Source: Candidatus Avedoeria danica (GTDB lineage Bacteria > Chloroflexota > Anaerolineae > Epilineales > Epilineaceae). From it: 64,000 nt of DNA. The notes beneath the pieces are model-generated. The model was not told the DNA's origin. It saw only the letters and a program-made list of their open reading frames with translations, and searched no databases. The stretch lies in the NCBI GenBank assembly GCA_016703025.1, contig JADJCV010000004.1, forward strand, positions 868,001 to 932,000, given 5' to 3'. The translations under genes were made by a program, and so were the position numbers. Below are positions 1-9,104 of the stretch, one piece after another (within the stretch, counting starts at the first letter, position 1; every line of letters starts with the position of its first letter).

Positions 1-115
1 ACGGTTGCCCGAGCGAGGTTCCGGTCGGACCGGGCGCCGCCAGGCCGTTCTGGGCGGTCAACGCCAGACCGCACACCGCCACGAGCGCGCATCGAATTCT
101 TCGTCCGTGGATCAT
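1..115 (-). CDS. N-terminus of a secreted protein, cut by the window edge
   Basis: Reading leftwards from an ATG at 113-115, the first 38 codons encode a basic start (MIHGRRIR), a hydrophobic core (CALVAVCGLALTA) and an Ala-rich cleavage region (NGLAA), which is a classical Sec signal peptide. A near-perfect Shine-Dalgarno AAGGAGG (complement of 121-127) lies 5 nt upstream and fixes the start. Nothing of the mature domain is visible because the gene runs off the window. Function is unknown. The signal peptide and RBS are seen directly, and export is inferred. Confidence 0.7.
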   Translation of the reverse strand, partial: MIHGRRIRCALVAVCGLALTAQNGLAAPGPTGTSLGQP

Positions 116-228
116 CCTAACCTCCTTGGGTCGGCGCGACGCATGGCGCCCCGTCCGTAAAACACTTCACCGGGCGTCGGACGGACACGGCGCCGACAGC
201 GGACCGCTCCGACGCCCATCGCATCAGA

Positions 229-1728
229 TTAGCCGATGCCGAACACATGCCGGATCCGTGCGAGGAGCGACGCGACGGCCCGCGGCTCGTCCGCCGCCGG
301 ACGGGCCGCCGCCAACTGGGCCGTCGTCTCTTCGGCCCGCTGCGCCACGACCCGCGCCAAGCGCTCGGCGACAACCGGATCGGTGCGCAGCAGGCCGGCG
401 AACGCGGCGTGGTCCACTTCGATGAGCACAGTCTCTTCCTCGGCAACGATCGTCGCCGTGCGGGGTGCGCCGGTCAGGACGCCCAGCTCGCCGAAGTGCT
501 CGCCGGCCGAGCGTTGCGCCACCGTGACGACGTCGCCGTCCTCGCCGGCGACGTCAACGCGCACGCGTCCTCGTTCGATGACAAAGAGCGGCCCGCCGAC
601 ATCGCCCTGGCGGAACAATCGCTCGCCGCGCGCAAACGTCACGCGCCGGCTGGCCGCGGCCAACCGTGCGACCTGTTCCGCGTCGAGTTCGGCGAACAGA
701 TCGATCGGCGTGAGCGCGGCGATCACGGCCTGCCCTGCCTTGGCGGCCCGCAGATCCGCCGCGTCGGCCGGCACCGCCGTCAGTCGGACGTCGCGGATCG
801 GGAACGGGATGCCCATGCCGTTGCGCTGCAGGTGGTACCAGGCGCGGGTCATCACGCCGTCGCGGGTGCGGGGCAGCGCCCAGTGATCGTCGAACCACAG
901 CCGCAAACGGTAGACGATCGCGAAGTCGCCGAACTCGTGCACGAAGACATAGGGCGACGGCTCGGCCAGGACGCCCGGTGTCGCTCGGACGGCCGCTAGA
1001 AGCACCTCTCGCACTTCGCCCGGCGCGTGATCGTAGGCCACACCGATGAACAGGTCGCATGCCTCGGCGCGTTCGGGCCGATAGAGGTTCACGACGTCCA
1101 TCTTGGCGACGCTGCCGTTCGTCAGGTAGACGATGTGGTTGTCGCGCGTCCGGATCGCCGTCGTGCGCCAGTTCATGCCGGCGACCTCACCGTCCACGTC
1201 GCCGATGCGCACCCAGTCGCCGATGTGGAACGGCGCCTCGAACTCGAGGGCCAGGCCGCCGATCACGTTGCCAAGGACGTCCTGCAGCGCCAAGCCGAGG
1301 ACCGCGGAAACGACGGTCGACGTAACGAGGATGCCGCGCGCTTGGTCGGGGAACTGGTTGTAGAGCGCCAGCATCGCTGCCCCGAGCAATGCCAGCCCGC
1401 CGACCACGTGCATGACGAGCCGTGACACTTGCCGCCCGCGCACCATGCGCCGGTTCAGGACCACGTCCCAAACAACGAGATCGATGACCTGGAACGCGGC
1501 GTTGCACGACAGGAAGATCAGGATGGCCTTGCTGAACGATTGCTCAGGTGCGCTCAGGCTCACGTCGCCGCGGACGATGAGCACGACCGCCAGCCAGGCG
1601 AGCGCCAGCCACACGCTGCCGAGCGCCTTCTGCGCCAGCGGGCGGCGCCGCAGCGGACCGAGCAGCACACCGATCAACAGCCCGATCGACACAGCGGCGG
1701 CGATGGCCACCCAATCCAAATCGAACAT
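229..1728 (-). CDS. MscS-family channel with C-terminal cyclic-nucleotide-binding domain
   Basis: About 499 aa from the ATG at 1728; upstream in-frame codons have no signal. Four hydrophobic segments in the first ~150 residues lead into an MscS pore helix (VLGLALQDVLGNVIGG) and the β-domain (HIGDWVRIGDVDGEV). The last third is a CAP-like cNMP-binding fold with a phosphate-binding-cassette-like stretch GELGVLTGAPRTATI near residues 413-427. Cyclic-nucleotide-regulated MscS-like channels (bCNG family) are known; they respond to ligand rather than only to tension. The divergent neighbour encodes a class III nucleotidyl cyclase, so enzyme and receptor may form a signalling pair. The inner membrane location is clear. 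Ligand identity and gating are inferred. Confidence 0.88.
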   Translation of the reverse strand: MFDLDWVAIAAAVSIGLLIGVLLGPLRRRPLAQKALGSVWLALAWLAVVLIVRGDVSLSAPEQSFSKAILIFLSCNAAFQVIDLVVWDVVLNRRMVRGRQVSRLVMHVVGGLALLGAAMLALYNQFPDQARGILVTSTVVSAVLGLALQDVLGNVIGGLALEFEAPFHIGDWVRIGDVDGEVAGMNWRTTAIRTRDNHIVYLTNGSVAKMDVVNLYRPERAEACDLFIGVAYDHAPGEVREVLLAAVRATPGVLAEPSPYVFVHEFGDFAIVYRLRLWFDDHWALPRTRDGVMTRAWYHLQRNGMGIPFPIRDVRLTAVPADAADLRAAKAGQAVIAALTPIDLFAELDAEQVARLAAASRRVTFARGERLFRQGDVGGPLFVIERGRVRVDVAGEDGDVVTVAQRSAGEHFGELGVLTGAPRTATIVAEEETVLIEVDHAAFAGLLRTDPVVAERLARVVAQRAEETTAQLAAARPAADEPRAVASLLARIRHVFGIG

Positions 1729-1793
1729 CCATCGTCCTCGGTCGGGTCGCGGCGGACAAAGGGTTGCGGTCGGGGGACGCCCGGCGCGGCGCG

Positions 1794-1805
1794 GGAGTAT
1801 ACTCC
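1794..1805. promoter_or_regulatory. Palindromic TATACT -10 candidate between divergent genes
   Basis: The perfect 12-bp palindrome GGAGTATACTCC holds a TATACT hexamer readable on both strands. It sits between the channel gene (start 1728, minus) and the cyclase gene (start 1838, plus). TATACT recurs upstream of several other genes in the window. No convincing -35 was found on either side, so a shared bidirectional promoter is only inferred. Confidence 0.35.
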
Positions 1806-1837
1806 GCCCTCGAGCCACCGGTCACTGGACGCCCTCG

Positions 1838-4800
1838 TTGAACTGCACAGCTTGCGGTTTCGCCAACCCGCCCAACGCGAAGTTCTGTGCCGGTTGCGGC
1901 CAAGCGTTGCATCTGCGCTGCGGCACGTGCGGCACCGAGCTCGTCGGCGGCGCCCGGTTCTGCTTCAGCTGCGGCGCGCCCGTTGCCGCGGACCCGCCGA
2001 CGGACAACGCGCCCGCCCCGCCGACGGATGTCCCGGCGGAGTCGATGGACGCCGGAGCCGAGCGGCGCATGGTCACGATCCTCTTCGCCGACATCGTCGG
2101 CTCGACCGTCCTCGGTGAGCAGTTCGATCCCGAGGACTTGGCGGAGCTGATGAGCCGTGCCCTGGCGGAGATGACGCGTGCGGTCGAGGGTGCGGGGGGG
2201 ACGGTCGGCCGGTTGATGGGCGACGGCATGCTCGCCTTCTTCGGGGCGCCGATCAGCCACGAGGACGACCCGCTGCGGGCGATTCGCGCCGCGCTGGCGA
2301 TCCGCGACCACGTTGGCGCGTTGTCCGAATCGCTCGCCGCGGAAGGCGGACCGCAGCTGCAGGTTCGTGTCGGGTTGAACAGCGGCCTCGTCGTCGTCGG
2401 CCAAGTCGGCGGCGACGTGTTCAGTGAGTACACGACGATGGGCGACGCGGCGAACACGGCGGCCCGGATGCAGGGCGCGGCCGGACCGGACGAGGTGTTC
2501 GTCAGCGCGGCGACGGCTGAGCTGCTGCGGCACGCCGTCGCGCTCGAGTTCGTCGGCGAACTCGATCTCAAGGGCAAGGCGCAGCCCGTTGCGGCGTATC
2601 GGGTGTCCGGCGCGGCGCCGGCTCCGGGTGCGTCCACGCGCGGTCTGGCAGGTCGGGTGACGCCGATGGTCGGACGGGACGTCGAGCTTGCGCAGCTCGT
2701 GTCGCGCTATGGTGAGGTCGTCGCGTCGAATCGGCTGGCATGGGTGACCGTCGTCGGCGAGGCAGGCATCGGCAAGTCCCGCCTCACACAGGCGTTCGTC
2801 GAGGCCCTCGAGTCGACTTCGCCGACGCCGACCGTGCTGCGCGCGCGCGCCCTCGAGCAGGCCGCCGATGCCTACAGCTTGCTGCGGGACCTCCTTCTGC
2901 AGCGCTACGGCGACGTCGATGCCCGCGGCGGCACGCGCGCGGAGCGCCGGCGTCGCCTGGCCGATGCCGTCGCCGCCGACCTCGCCGGCGCGCCGGCGAT
3001 CGACGTCGAGCGTTCCGGGCGTGACCTCAGCGCCCTCGTCCTCAGCGAAGCCGCCGGGCCCGATCCGCGCGGCCTCGCTGAACGCGCCTTGACCGCCCTG
3101 GCCACGCTGCTCGGAATGTTGGCGGCGCGTGCGCCGCTCGTCCTCGTGCTCGAAGACCTTCACTGGGCGGACGATGCCTCGCTCGACGCGCTGCCGCGCA
3201 TCGTCGACGACCTGGTGGACCGACCGGTCTTCGTCCTCGGCAACGCGCGTGCCGGCCTGTATACCCGCCGACCGCATTGGGGCGAGGGCGAGGCGGCCCA
3301 CAGCCGTCTCGACTTGGCGCAGCTGTCGGCCGTCGCGCTCGAGGGGCTGCTCCGGACGCTGCTCGACTCCGACGCACAGGTGCCCGCCGAGATCCGGGCG
3401 TTCGTCCTCGAGCGAGGGGAAGGGAACCCGTACTACGTCGAGGAGCTCGTCCACATGCTCCTCATGCGTCAGATCCTGACGCGCTCCGCTTCGGGCGGCT
3501 GGGTCGTCGATGCGACGGCCCTCGACGGCGGCGAGGTGCCGACGACGCTGGCGGGAATGCTGCAGGCGCACCTCGACGCGCTGACGGCCGCGCAGAAGCG
3601 GCTTCTCCAGCTGGCGTCCGTCGTCGGCCGCGAGTTCTGGTCCGGCGCCATCGAGGCGCTCAGCGCCACGGACGCTGTGCCCGAGAGCGACCTGGACGCC
3701 CTGCGGCACAACGGCCTCTTGTTTGCCCGCGGGCGATCGAGTTTCGTCGGCGAGCGGGAGTTCCTCTTCAAGCACGCGCTGCTGCGCGACGCGGCCTATG
3801 CATCGTTGCTCAAGCGACAACGCCCCGCGCTGCATGCCAAGGCCGCCGACTGGCTGTTCACGGCCTCCGGCGACCGCTATCCGGAGTACGCCGCCCAGAT
3901 CGGCGAGCACTGCCTGGCGGCCGCACGGCCGTTGTCCGCGGCACTGCACTTGGGGGCCGCCGGCGACCGCGAGCGCGAGGTCTATGCCAACGCCACCGCT
4001 GTGGCGTTCTACAACAGGGCGATCGACCTCTGGGGCGGCGCCGGCGCCGGAGGCGACATTCCGGCGGCCGAGCGCGCAGGCGCCGCCGGCCTCCCGGACG
4101 ACGTCACGGCGACACGGGCTGCGTTTCAGCTTCTCCGTGGCCGCGAGCTGGCGCTCGACACGGCGGCCAGGCGCGATCAGCAGCGCGCCGACCTTGAAGC
4201 CATGGCCCACCTGGCGGCGCGCTTGGATGATGCGGCGATCAGCTACGTCCACTTCCGCCGCTCGTGGCTGGCGCAGCGCGTCGGCGACGCGGCGGCGGCC
4301 GAGAGCGAGGCCCGCGCGGCGCTGGCCACCGCCGGCGACGACCGCCATGCGCGGGCCGATGCGCTCGTGAATCTCGGCAACGCGCTCGTGATGGCCAAGT
4401 CCGGTGCGGACGCCGAACAGCCGTTCCGCGAGGCCGTCCGCCTCCTCGACGCCCTGGGCGACCGGGCAGCGGCCGCCAACGCATGGCTTGGTGTCGCGCG
4501 CGCCTGTCGCTTGGCGGAGCGCCCGGCTGACGCGCACCGCAGTTTCGAGAACGCGCTGGCGTTGTACCGGGACGCCGGTGATCTCATCGGACAGGCGGCG
4601 ACGTTGACCTCACAGGCGGTCATGCGCGGCATGCACGGCGAACTGGACGCCGTCGAGCCGCTGCTGATGGACGCGCTTCGACTCTACCGCGCGGCAGGCG
4701 AGCGGGATGGTGAGGGGATGACGCTCCACAACCTCGGCTACCTGGCCAAGGAGCGGGGCGACATCGGCGCGGCGACGGCGCGATTCAGCGAGGCGCTGGC

Positions 4801-4945
4801 CATCTTCAGGGCGACGAAGAACACGTCCGACGCGGCCGATGTGCTCGACGAACTTGCCGGCGCTTGGGCGACGCTCGGCGACGAGAAGTCCGCCGCCCGC
4901 GCCCGCACGGACGCGGCGAAGGCCAGGGCGGCGATTCAGACGTAG
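1838..4945 (+). CDS. Class III adenylate/guanylate cyclase with zinc ribbon, AAA ATPase and TPR region
   Basis: About 1035 aa if translation starts at the TTG at 1838, which places the zinc ribbon (NCTACGFANPPNAKFCAGCG and a second CxxC pair) at the very N-terminus, as in related proteins. The frame is open further upstream but there overlaps the divergent channel gene. Domains in order: double zinc ribbon (1-50); cyclase catalytic domain (75-255) with metal Asp in FADIVGS (D85) and GDG (D129) and the GDAANTAARM helix (N206, R210); STAND/AAA ATPase with Walker A GEAGIGKS (307-314) and Walker B LVLVLEDLHWADD (~434-446); helical TPR-like repeats to the end. The catalytic residues are intact, so it is probably an active ATP-dependent signalling scaffold. 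The ligand is unknown. It lies next to a cNMP-binding channel gene. Confidence 0.9.
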   Translation: MNCTACGFANPPNAKFCAGCGQALHLRCGTCGTELVGGARFCFSCGAPVAADPPTDNAPAPPTDVPAESMDAGAERRMVTILFADIVGSTVLGEQFDPEDLAELMSRALAEMTRAVEGAGGTVGRLMGDGMLAFFGAPISHEDDPLRAIRAALAIRDHVGALSESLAAEGGPQLQVRVGLNSGLVVVGQVGGDVFSEYTTMGDAANTAARMQGAAGPDEVFVSAATAELLRHAVALEFVGELDLKGKAQPVAAYRVSGAAPAPGASTRGLAGRVTPMVGRDVELAQLVSRYGEVVASNRLAWVTVVGEAGIGKSRLTQAFVEALESTSPTPTVLRARALEQAADAYSLLRDLLLQRYGDVDARGGTRAERRRRLADAVAADLAGAPAIDVERSGRDLSALVLSEAAGPDPRGLAERALTALATLLGMLAARAPLVLVLEDLHWADDASLDALPRIVDDLVDRPVFVLGNARAGLYTRRPHWGEGEAAHSRLDLAQLSAVALEGLLRTLLDSDAQVPAEIRAFVLERGEGNPYYVEELVHMLLMRQILTRSASGGWVVDATALDGGEVPTTLAGMLQAHLDALTAAQKRLLQLASVVGREFWSGAIEALSATDAVPESDLDALRHNGLLFARGRSSFVGEREFLFKHALLRDAAYASLLKRQRPALHAKAADWLFTASGDRYPEYAAQIGEHCLAAARPLSAALHLGAAGDREREVYANATAVAFYNRAIDLWGGAGAGGDIPAAERAGAAGLPDDVTATRAAFQLLRGRELALDTAARRDQQRADLEAMAHLAARLDDAAISYVHFRRSWLAQRVGDAAAAESEARAALATAGDDRHARADALVNLGNALVMAKSGADAEQPFREAVRLLDALGDRAAAANAWLGVARACRLAERPADAHRSFENALALYRDAGDLIGQAATLTSQAVMRGMHGELDAVEPLLMDALRLYRAAGERDGEGMTLHNLGYLAKERGDIGAATARFSEALAIFRATKNTSDAADVLDELAGAWATLGDEKSAARARTDAAKARAAIQT

Positions 4946-5021
4946 GGCCGCAGCGTTCGACGGCGCGAACCCAGGTGCACGGACGCAGCGTGACGGCGAA
5001 ACGGCTGGGTATGCCGAGCGC

Positions 5022-8000
5022 CTACGGCCGCATCGTGCACCGCTTGCAGCTGTGCGGCAGGTGGATCTGCGAGCCGCGGACGACGAGGACGGCGAACGTC
5101 GCCGACGTCGCGTTGCAGAAGCCGTCGTTGATCCGGACGGAAAGCTCGGCCGGTCCATCCGGAACCTCGTCCGGAATCGTTCGATCCGTGACATAGATCC
5201 GCCGCCGGTCGGCGTCGTAGCGCACCGGGATCATCGCGTTGGCCAGTGTGACCACCACACCGCCGTCCGCGTCGACGCCGGACCGGTCGTCCGTCGCGGC
5301 GCCGAGGTCAGGCGGCAGCAGGCCGATCACGCGCATCCCGTTCGCCAGCGTCGCGGTGTACGCCGGCGCCGTCACGTCGAAGCCGACGGTGTAGATCGTC
5401 AACGGCTCGACGGTCTGCGCCAGGCCGTCCACCCGTGCTCCACTCGCCGCCCCGCTGCCCGGCGGCAGCGACACTTCCGCCGACGCGATGAAGGTGCTCG
5501 CACCCGGGGCGGGGGCGGCGGCGGAGGAGCCGGGCACCGGCACCCAGCATCGCCCCATCTCCTTCCAGCCGCAGATCACCGCGCCGCCGGAGCTGCCCGG
5601 ACAGCCGCTGGCAGCCCCGGCAGCGTTGTACGCTTCCACCGGCGCCACGATCTCCAAGGGACCGGCGACCGCCACCGAACCGGCCTCGAGCTGGTAGATC
5701 CCGCCGCCGGCGGCGATGTTCTGCGTCCACGCGTACGGCCCCTCGCGCAGCTCGGCCGGCGCCCCGATGTATGCCGCCGCGTACGCGTCCGCGTTGCCCT
5801 GCAGCGCGGTGAACGGCGCCACGCCCTGTCCGCCGGCCGGGCCGCCGTCGTCGACGTTGGCCGGCGAGGGCATGGCCGCCGCGTGGCTCGAAGCGGCTGA
5901 CAGCGCTGTCGCCAGCCGATGCCGTGCGCCGAGGCCGAGCGGGCCGAGGCCGAGGATGTCGAACAGGACGTCCCCTGGGCGGGCATCCGGCTGGGCCACC
6001 GCCACCGCCAGGTTCGGGGACCAGCGCACGCTGTGGCGCTCCATCGCCCCGTTCGGGCCGTTCGGCAGCTCGACGGCCTCGAGGCTGGTGTGCAGCTTGC
6101 GGCTGAACAGCGCGGCGGCCAGCTCGACCGGCACGCTGACATCGACGATCCCGTTGCGGACCGGGAACGACATGCCGAGGTCGTCGTCGACGAACCGCAG
6201 GAACGCGCTCGGCACGGGCGTCCGCCTCTCGTCGCGCAGCACGTAGCGGCGGACGAGTTGGCGGTTGCGCAGCGCGCCGGGCGAGGCGCCGGGGCGCTCG
6301 CTCAGCGTCCAGGCGACCCCGGCGATCGTCGGGAACGCGGCCGAGAGACGGCTCGTGTCGCCGGCTTGGGTGGCCGTGGCGGTGACGTTCGTGTCCGCCG
6401 GCAGGAAGACGAGGCCGCGGATCATCCAACGCCCGGTGCTGTCGGCCGTTGCCGATGCATCCAGCACCCGCGCGGCCTGCACCCCCGGATCGGCGAACAG
6501 CTCGACGCGGCAGCCGGCGCAAGCCGTGCCCGTGACGATGCCGACGCGGCCCTCGACGCCCGTCACGACGGGCGGCGCGGTCTCGGCGCCGCCCGGGCCG
6601 ACGCCGATCGCAGCGCTGCGGTTGTTCGCGAAGCGGTTGGCCGTCAGCCGAACGCGGCCCCCGGCGGTCCGTGCCAGGAACGCGCCGACCTCGAGGTTCC
6701 GCTCGAATGCGTTGCCGTCCACCACGACGTCGGTCGACGATGCGTCGACGGCCAATCCGAACGTGTTGCGCACGAGGCGATTCCCTTGGGCGCCGCTGCC
6801 CGTCGCACCGATCGCAACGCCTGTCGTTCGGTTGACGACCGCGATGCCGACATGGAAGCCCTCGATCACGAGTCCGTCGACCACGATGCCGCGCGCGCCG
6901 TCGAGCACGAGGCCGGCCACCGAGGACGGCGGTCCGCTCGCGCTGCCGATGAGCCGAACCATCGACGTGGACTGGGTGAGGCCGAGCGGACCTATGTCAA
7001 TGCTGCGGGCCAAGTGGTCAGCGCCGCTGACCGGCAGATCGCCAAGACGGCGCTCGCTCGCGGAGAGCGCACCATCGATGCTGACGTTGTCGCGCTGGAT
7101 GGACGGCAGCGGCAGGGCGGCGGACACCGAAATGGTCGACACGCGTGGATCGAACGAGATTCGCACGTCGGCCGCGCCGTTGCGCCCCGCCTCGCCGAGC
7201 GCGGCGCGCAGCGTGCACCGGCCGGACGACGTCCGGCAGAACCCGTCGCCGGGCGTGCTGTCCGGTTCGTCGCCGGGGTCGGTCACCTTGAGATCGAGGG
7301 CGGAGGCGCCCTCGGTCGGCGTTGCGGTCGGCGGGCCGCCAGCGGTGCCGGTTGGCGGCACAGTGGGCGTGGCGCTCGGCGCCGTCGTACGCGACGGCGC
7401 CGGTGTCGCCGTGAAGGTTGCGCCGTTCGTCGGCGTGTCGAGCGGCGTGGCCGTTGCGGTCGCGGTGGATCCGCGCGGGGTGTCCGTCGGCATGGGCGTG
7501 GCCGTGTCGGTCGGGATGCGCGGCGTGTCGCTCGGGCGCAGCGTCGGTGTCGCGGTCGGACGGAGGTCGGGCGTGTCCGTCGGGTCGGGCGTCGCCGTGG
7601 GCAGCCGCCACTCGACGCACAGGACCGGCGGGTGCGGCGGGTCCTCGTACTCGCGGGCGTAGAACCAGACTTCGTCGAAGTCGCTGTCCGGCTCCAACGT
7701 CAGGCCATGGTTGGGCCATGTGCCGTCCAGCCAGTTCCGGACGAGCAGCGACACATCGGCCGTGACCGTGATCGTCTGCCCGCCGAAGGCCGTGTTGACG
7801 AGCGCGCCCGTCACGCGCGGTCGGTTGCTCCACGTGATCAGGTGCTCGTCCCAGCCGCCGGTGACGGCATGGACGGACTGGCTGAACGGCGGAATGCCCG
7901 CACTGTCCTCGAGGATCAGCCGCAGCGATGCGCTGACGAGCTCGATCGGGCTCGGCAGCGTCGAGGTCGGGAAGTGGAAGTAGCCGATGCGCTGCGTCGG

Positions 8001-8354
8001 CGGGACGGCGCGGCCGCGCGCCACCCGGAGGAAGGACTCCGCCCCGAGTGTCTCCGTCGGCCGCTCGGAGTCGACGGTGGCGTCCCGATCGGGGGTGATG
8101 CACGTCGTACCGGCCACCTGCTGCAACCCGGCGCGGCGCTGCGGGCGCAGCGCCGCCGCGTCAGCCGACGGGACCGCGGTGCGCGTGAACGTGATCGCGA
8201 CGCCTGCCAGCGAGGCCGAGCCGAGGGCCAGCAGCACTGCGATGGCGGCCATGTGCGGCGCACGCCCGCCCGGCCGCACGCGTGATCTGCCGACGGCGCG
8301 GTCGGGTGCGCCGTCGCGCGCCGGTTCGTGGTCGAAGTTCTGGGGGGCGAACAC
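5022..8354 (-). CDS. Giant secreted protein: DNRLRE-like module, Thr/Pro linker, CSLREA domain, β-helix
   Basis: 1110 aa from a GTG start with AGGAG 10 nt upstream; an internal ATG at 8252 is an alternative. A hydrophobic segment at about residues 35-60 is a signal peptide or anchor. Residues ~80-245 resemble a DNRLRE/TGF-type β-sandwich module (ITWSNRPRVTG, WLDGTWPNHGLTL). A Thr/Pro/Asp-rich linker of ~100 residues follows, then a CSLREA-type motif (FCRTSSGRCTLRAAL, ~370-390), then parallel β-helix-like repeats with right-handed periodicity, and a C-terminal Ig-like region. It ends in IHLPHSCKR, a variant of the hydrophobic [I/V]xLP tail seen in other exported proteins here. Probably a cell-surface or matrix protein. 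Substrate and partner are unknown. Confidence 0.75.
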   Translation of the reverse strand: MFAPQNFDHEPARDGAPDRAVGRSRVRPGGRAPHMAAIAVLLALGSASLAGVAITFTRTAVPSADAAALRPQRRAGLQQVAGTTCITPDRDATVDSERPTETLGAESFLRVARGRAVPPTQRIGYFHFPTSTLPSPIELVSASLRLILEDSAGIPPFSQSVHAVTGGWDEHLITWSNRPRVTGALVNTAFGGQTITVTADVSLLVRNWLDGTWPNHGLTLEPDSDFDEVWFYAREYEDPPHPPVLCVEWRLPTATPDPTDTPDLRPTATPTLRPSDTPRIPTDTATPMPTDTPRGSTATATATPLDTPTNGATFTATPAPSRTTAPSATPTVPPTGTAGGPPTATPTEGASALDLKVTDPGDEPDSTPGDGFCRTSSGRCTLRAALGEAGRNGAADVRISFDPRVSTISVSAALPLPSIQRDNVSIDGALSASERRLGDLPVSGADHLARSIDIGPLGLTQSTSMVRLIGSASGPPSSVAGLVLDGARGIVVDGLVIEGFHVGIAVVNRTTGVAIGATGSGAQGNRLVRNTFGLAVDASSTDVVVDGNAFERNLEVGAFLARTAGGRVRLTANRFANNRSAAIGVGPGGAETAPPVVTGVEGRVGIVTGTACAGCRVELFADPGVQAARVLDASATADSTGRWMIRGLVFLPADTNVTATATQAGDTSRLSAAFPTIAGVAWTLSERPGASPGALRNRQLVRRYVLRDERRTPVPSAFLRFVDDDLGMSFPVRNGIVDVSVPVELAAALFSRKLHTSLEAVELPNGPNGAMERHSVRWSPNLAVAVAQPDARPGDVLFDILGLGPLGLGARHRLATALSAASSHAAAMPSPANVDDGGPAGGQGVAPFTALQGNADAYAAAYIGAPAELREGPYAWTQNIAAGGGIYQLEAGSVAVAGPLEIVAPVEAYNAAGAASGCPGSSGGAVICGWKEMGRCWVPVPGSSAAAPAPGASTFIASAEVSLPPGSGAASGARVDGLAQTVEPLTIYTVGFDVTAPAYTATLANGMRVIGLLPPDLGAATDDRSGVDADGGVVVTLANAMIPVRYDADRRRIYVTDRTIPDEVPDGPAELSVRINDGFCNATSATFAVLVVRGSQIHLPHSCKRCTMRP

Positions 8355-8587
8355 GGTGGCGGGACTCCTCGTGCGAGCCGCTCATGGCGCCGGTCCGGAC
8401 CTGGATGCGGGGGTGGCCCTGATCGACGGACGCGCAATCGGCTTGATCGAACGATAGGACGACGTCGCGTCCTGTGGCGATACGGTGCCACCCGCTCCCT
8501 TAGCCGTCAACGTCGCGACGCTGCGGCGGACACGGCTTGCCGGCGGTTCGAACGAGCGCGGCACCGCGGGAACGGACTCGGTTGGGG

Positions 8588-8666
8588 CTAGGACTCCACC
8601 ACTGTGGATTCTAGGGGTTCCCTACTCTGGTGGCCGCCACGAGCATGTTCAGTGGTGGAGTACTAG
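8588..8666 (+). repeat. 79-bp palindromic repeat, copy 1
   Basis: The ends CTAGGACTCCACCACTG and CAGTGGTGGAGTACTAG form a 17-bp inverted repeat with one mismatch. Inside are two further small palindromes, GGGGTTCCC-like and TGGTGGCCGCCA, so a single strand could fold as a cloverleaf. It is almost identical to copy 4 (46492-46570), 38 kb away. It lies in the divergent gap 8355-8677, 11 nt before the start codon at 8678. The rest of that gap shows no gene or clear site. Confidence 0.9.
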
Positions 8667-8677
8667 AATGGACGGCA

Positions 8678-9052
8678 ATGCGACTCGATCAGCGACGGTT
8701 CGCCACGCTCGTGGCCGAGGTCATCGACGGCCTTCCGGACCGGTTTCGGGGTGCGCTCGACAATGTCGAGTTCATCGTCGAGGACCGGCCGTCGCCGCGG
8801 CAGCTTGCGGAGAACGGCGTCCGACATGCCGATGCCCTCCTCGGGCTGTACGAGGGTACACCGCGCACCGCCCGCCCGTCGGACTACGGCGGCCGCCTCC
8901 CGGACCGCGTGACGCTGTTCCGGCTGCCGCTGCTGGCGCGCAGCCGATCGGAGGCCGAGCTGCGCGCCGAGGTCCGGCGAACGGTCCTGCATGAGATCGC
9001 TCACGTCTTCGGCATCGACGACGATCGGCTCATCGAACTGGACGCGTACTGA
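8678..9052 (+). CDS. Zincin-like metallopeptidase family protein
   Basis: 124 aa, matching in size and layout the small zincin-like family (Pfam Zincin_1, formerly DUF1025). The C-terminal motif LHEIAHVFGIDDDRL contains the HExxH zinc site with a downstream Asp that could complete the metal ligands. N-terminal residues FRGALDNVEFIVEDRPS match the family's conserved opening strand. The start at 8678 is chosen because the upstream in-frame codons lie inside the palindromic repeat. Cytosolic, with no signal peptide. Natural substrates of the family are unknown. folP starts 52 nt downstream on the same strand. Confidence 0.82.
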   Translation: MRLDQRRFATLVAEVIDGLPDRFRGALDNVEFIVEDRPSPRQLAENGVRHADALLGLYEGTPRTARPSDYGGRLPDRVTLFRLPLLARSRSEAELRAEVRRTVLHEIAHVFGIDDDRLIELDAY

Positions 9053-9104
9053 CGTGGAAGGTCATCCGCTGGACGGGCCCCCGAACGCGACCGGCGTCTC
9101 CGCC

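Noticed and set aside
1544..4537. 997-codon open frame antisense to the cyclase gene
   Set aside because: No recognisable domain; the plus-strand frame carries intact cyclase and ATPase motifs.
7270..7630. Repetitive GTCGGCGT-like DNA as a minisatellite or CRISPR-like array
   Set aside because: It is codon-level repetition of a Thr/Pro-rich linker without constant repeat and spacer lengths.
5919..8285. 788-codon open frame antisense to the CSLREA/β-helix gene
   Set aside because: Arg/His/Gln-rich composition without domains, typical of the antisense of GC-rich genes; the minus-strand frame has clear domains and a signal segment.
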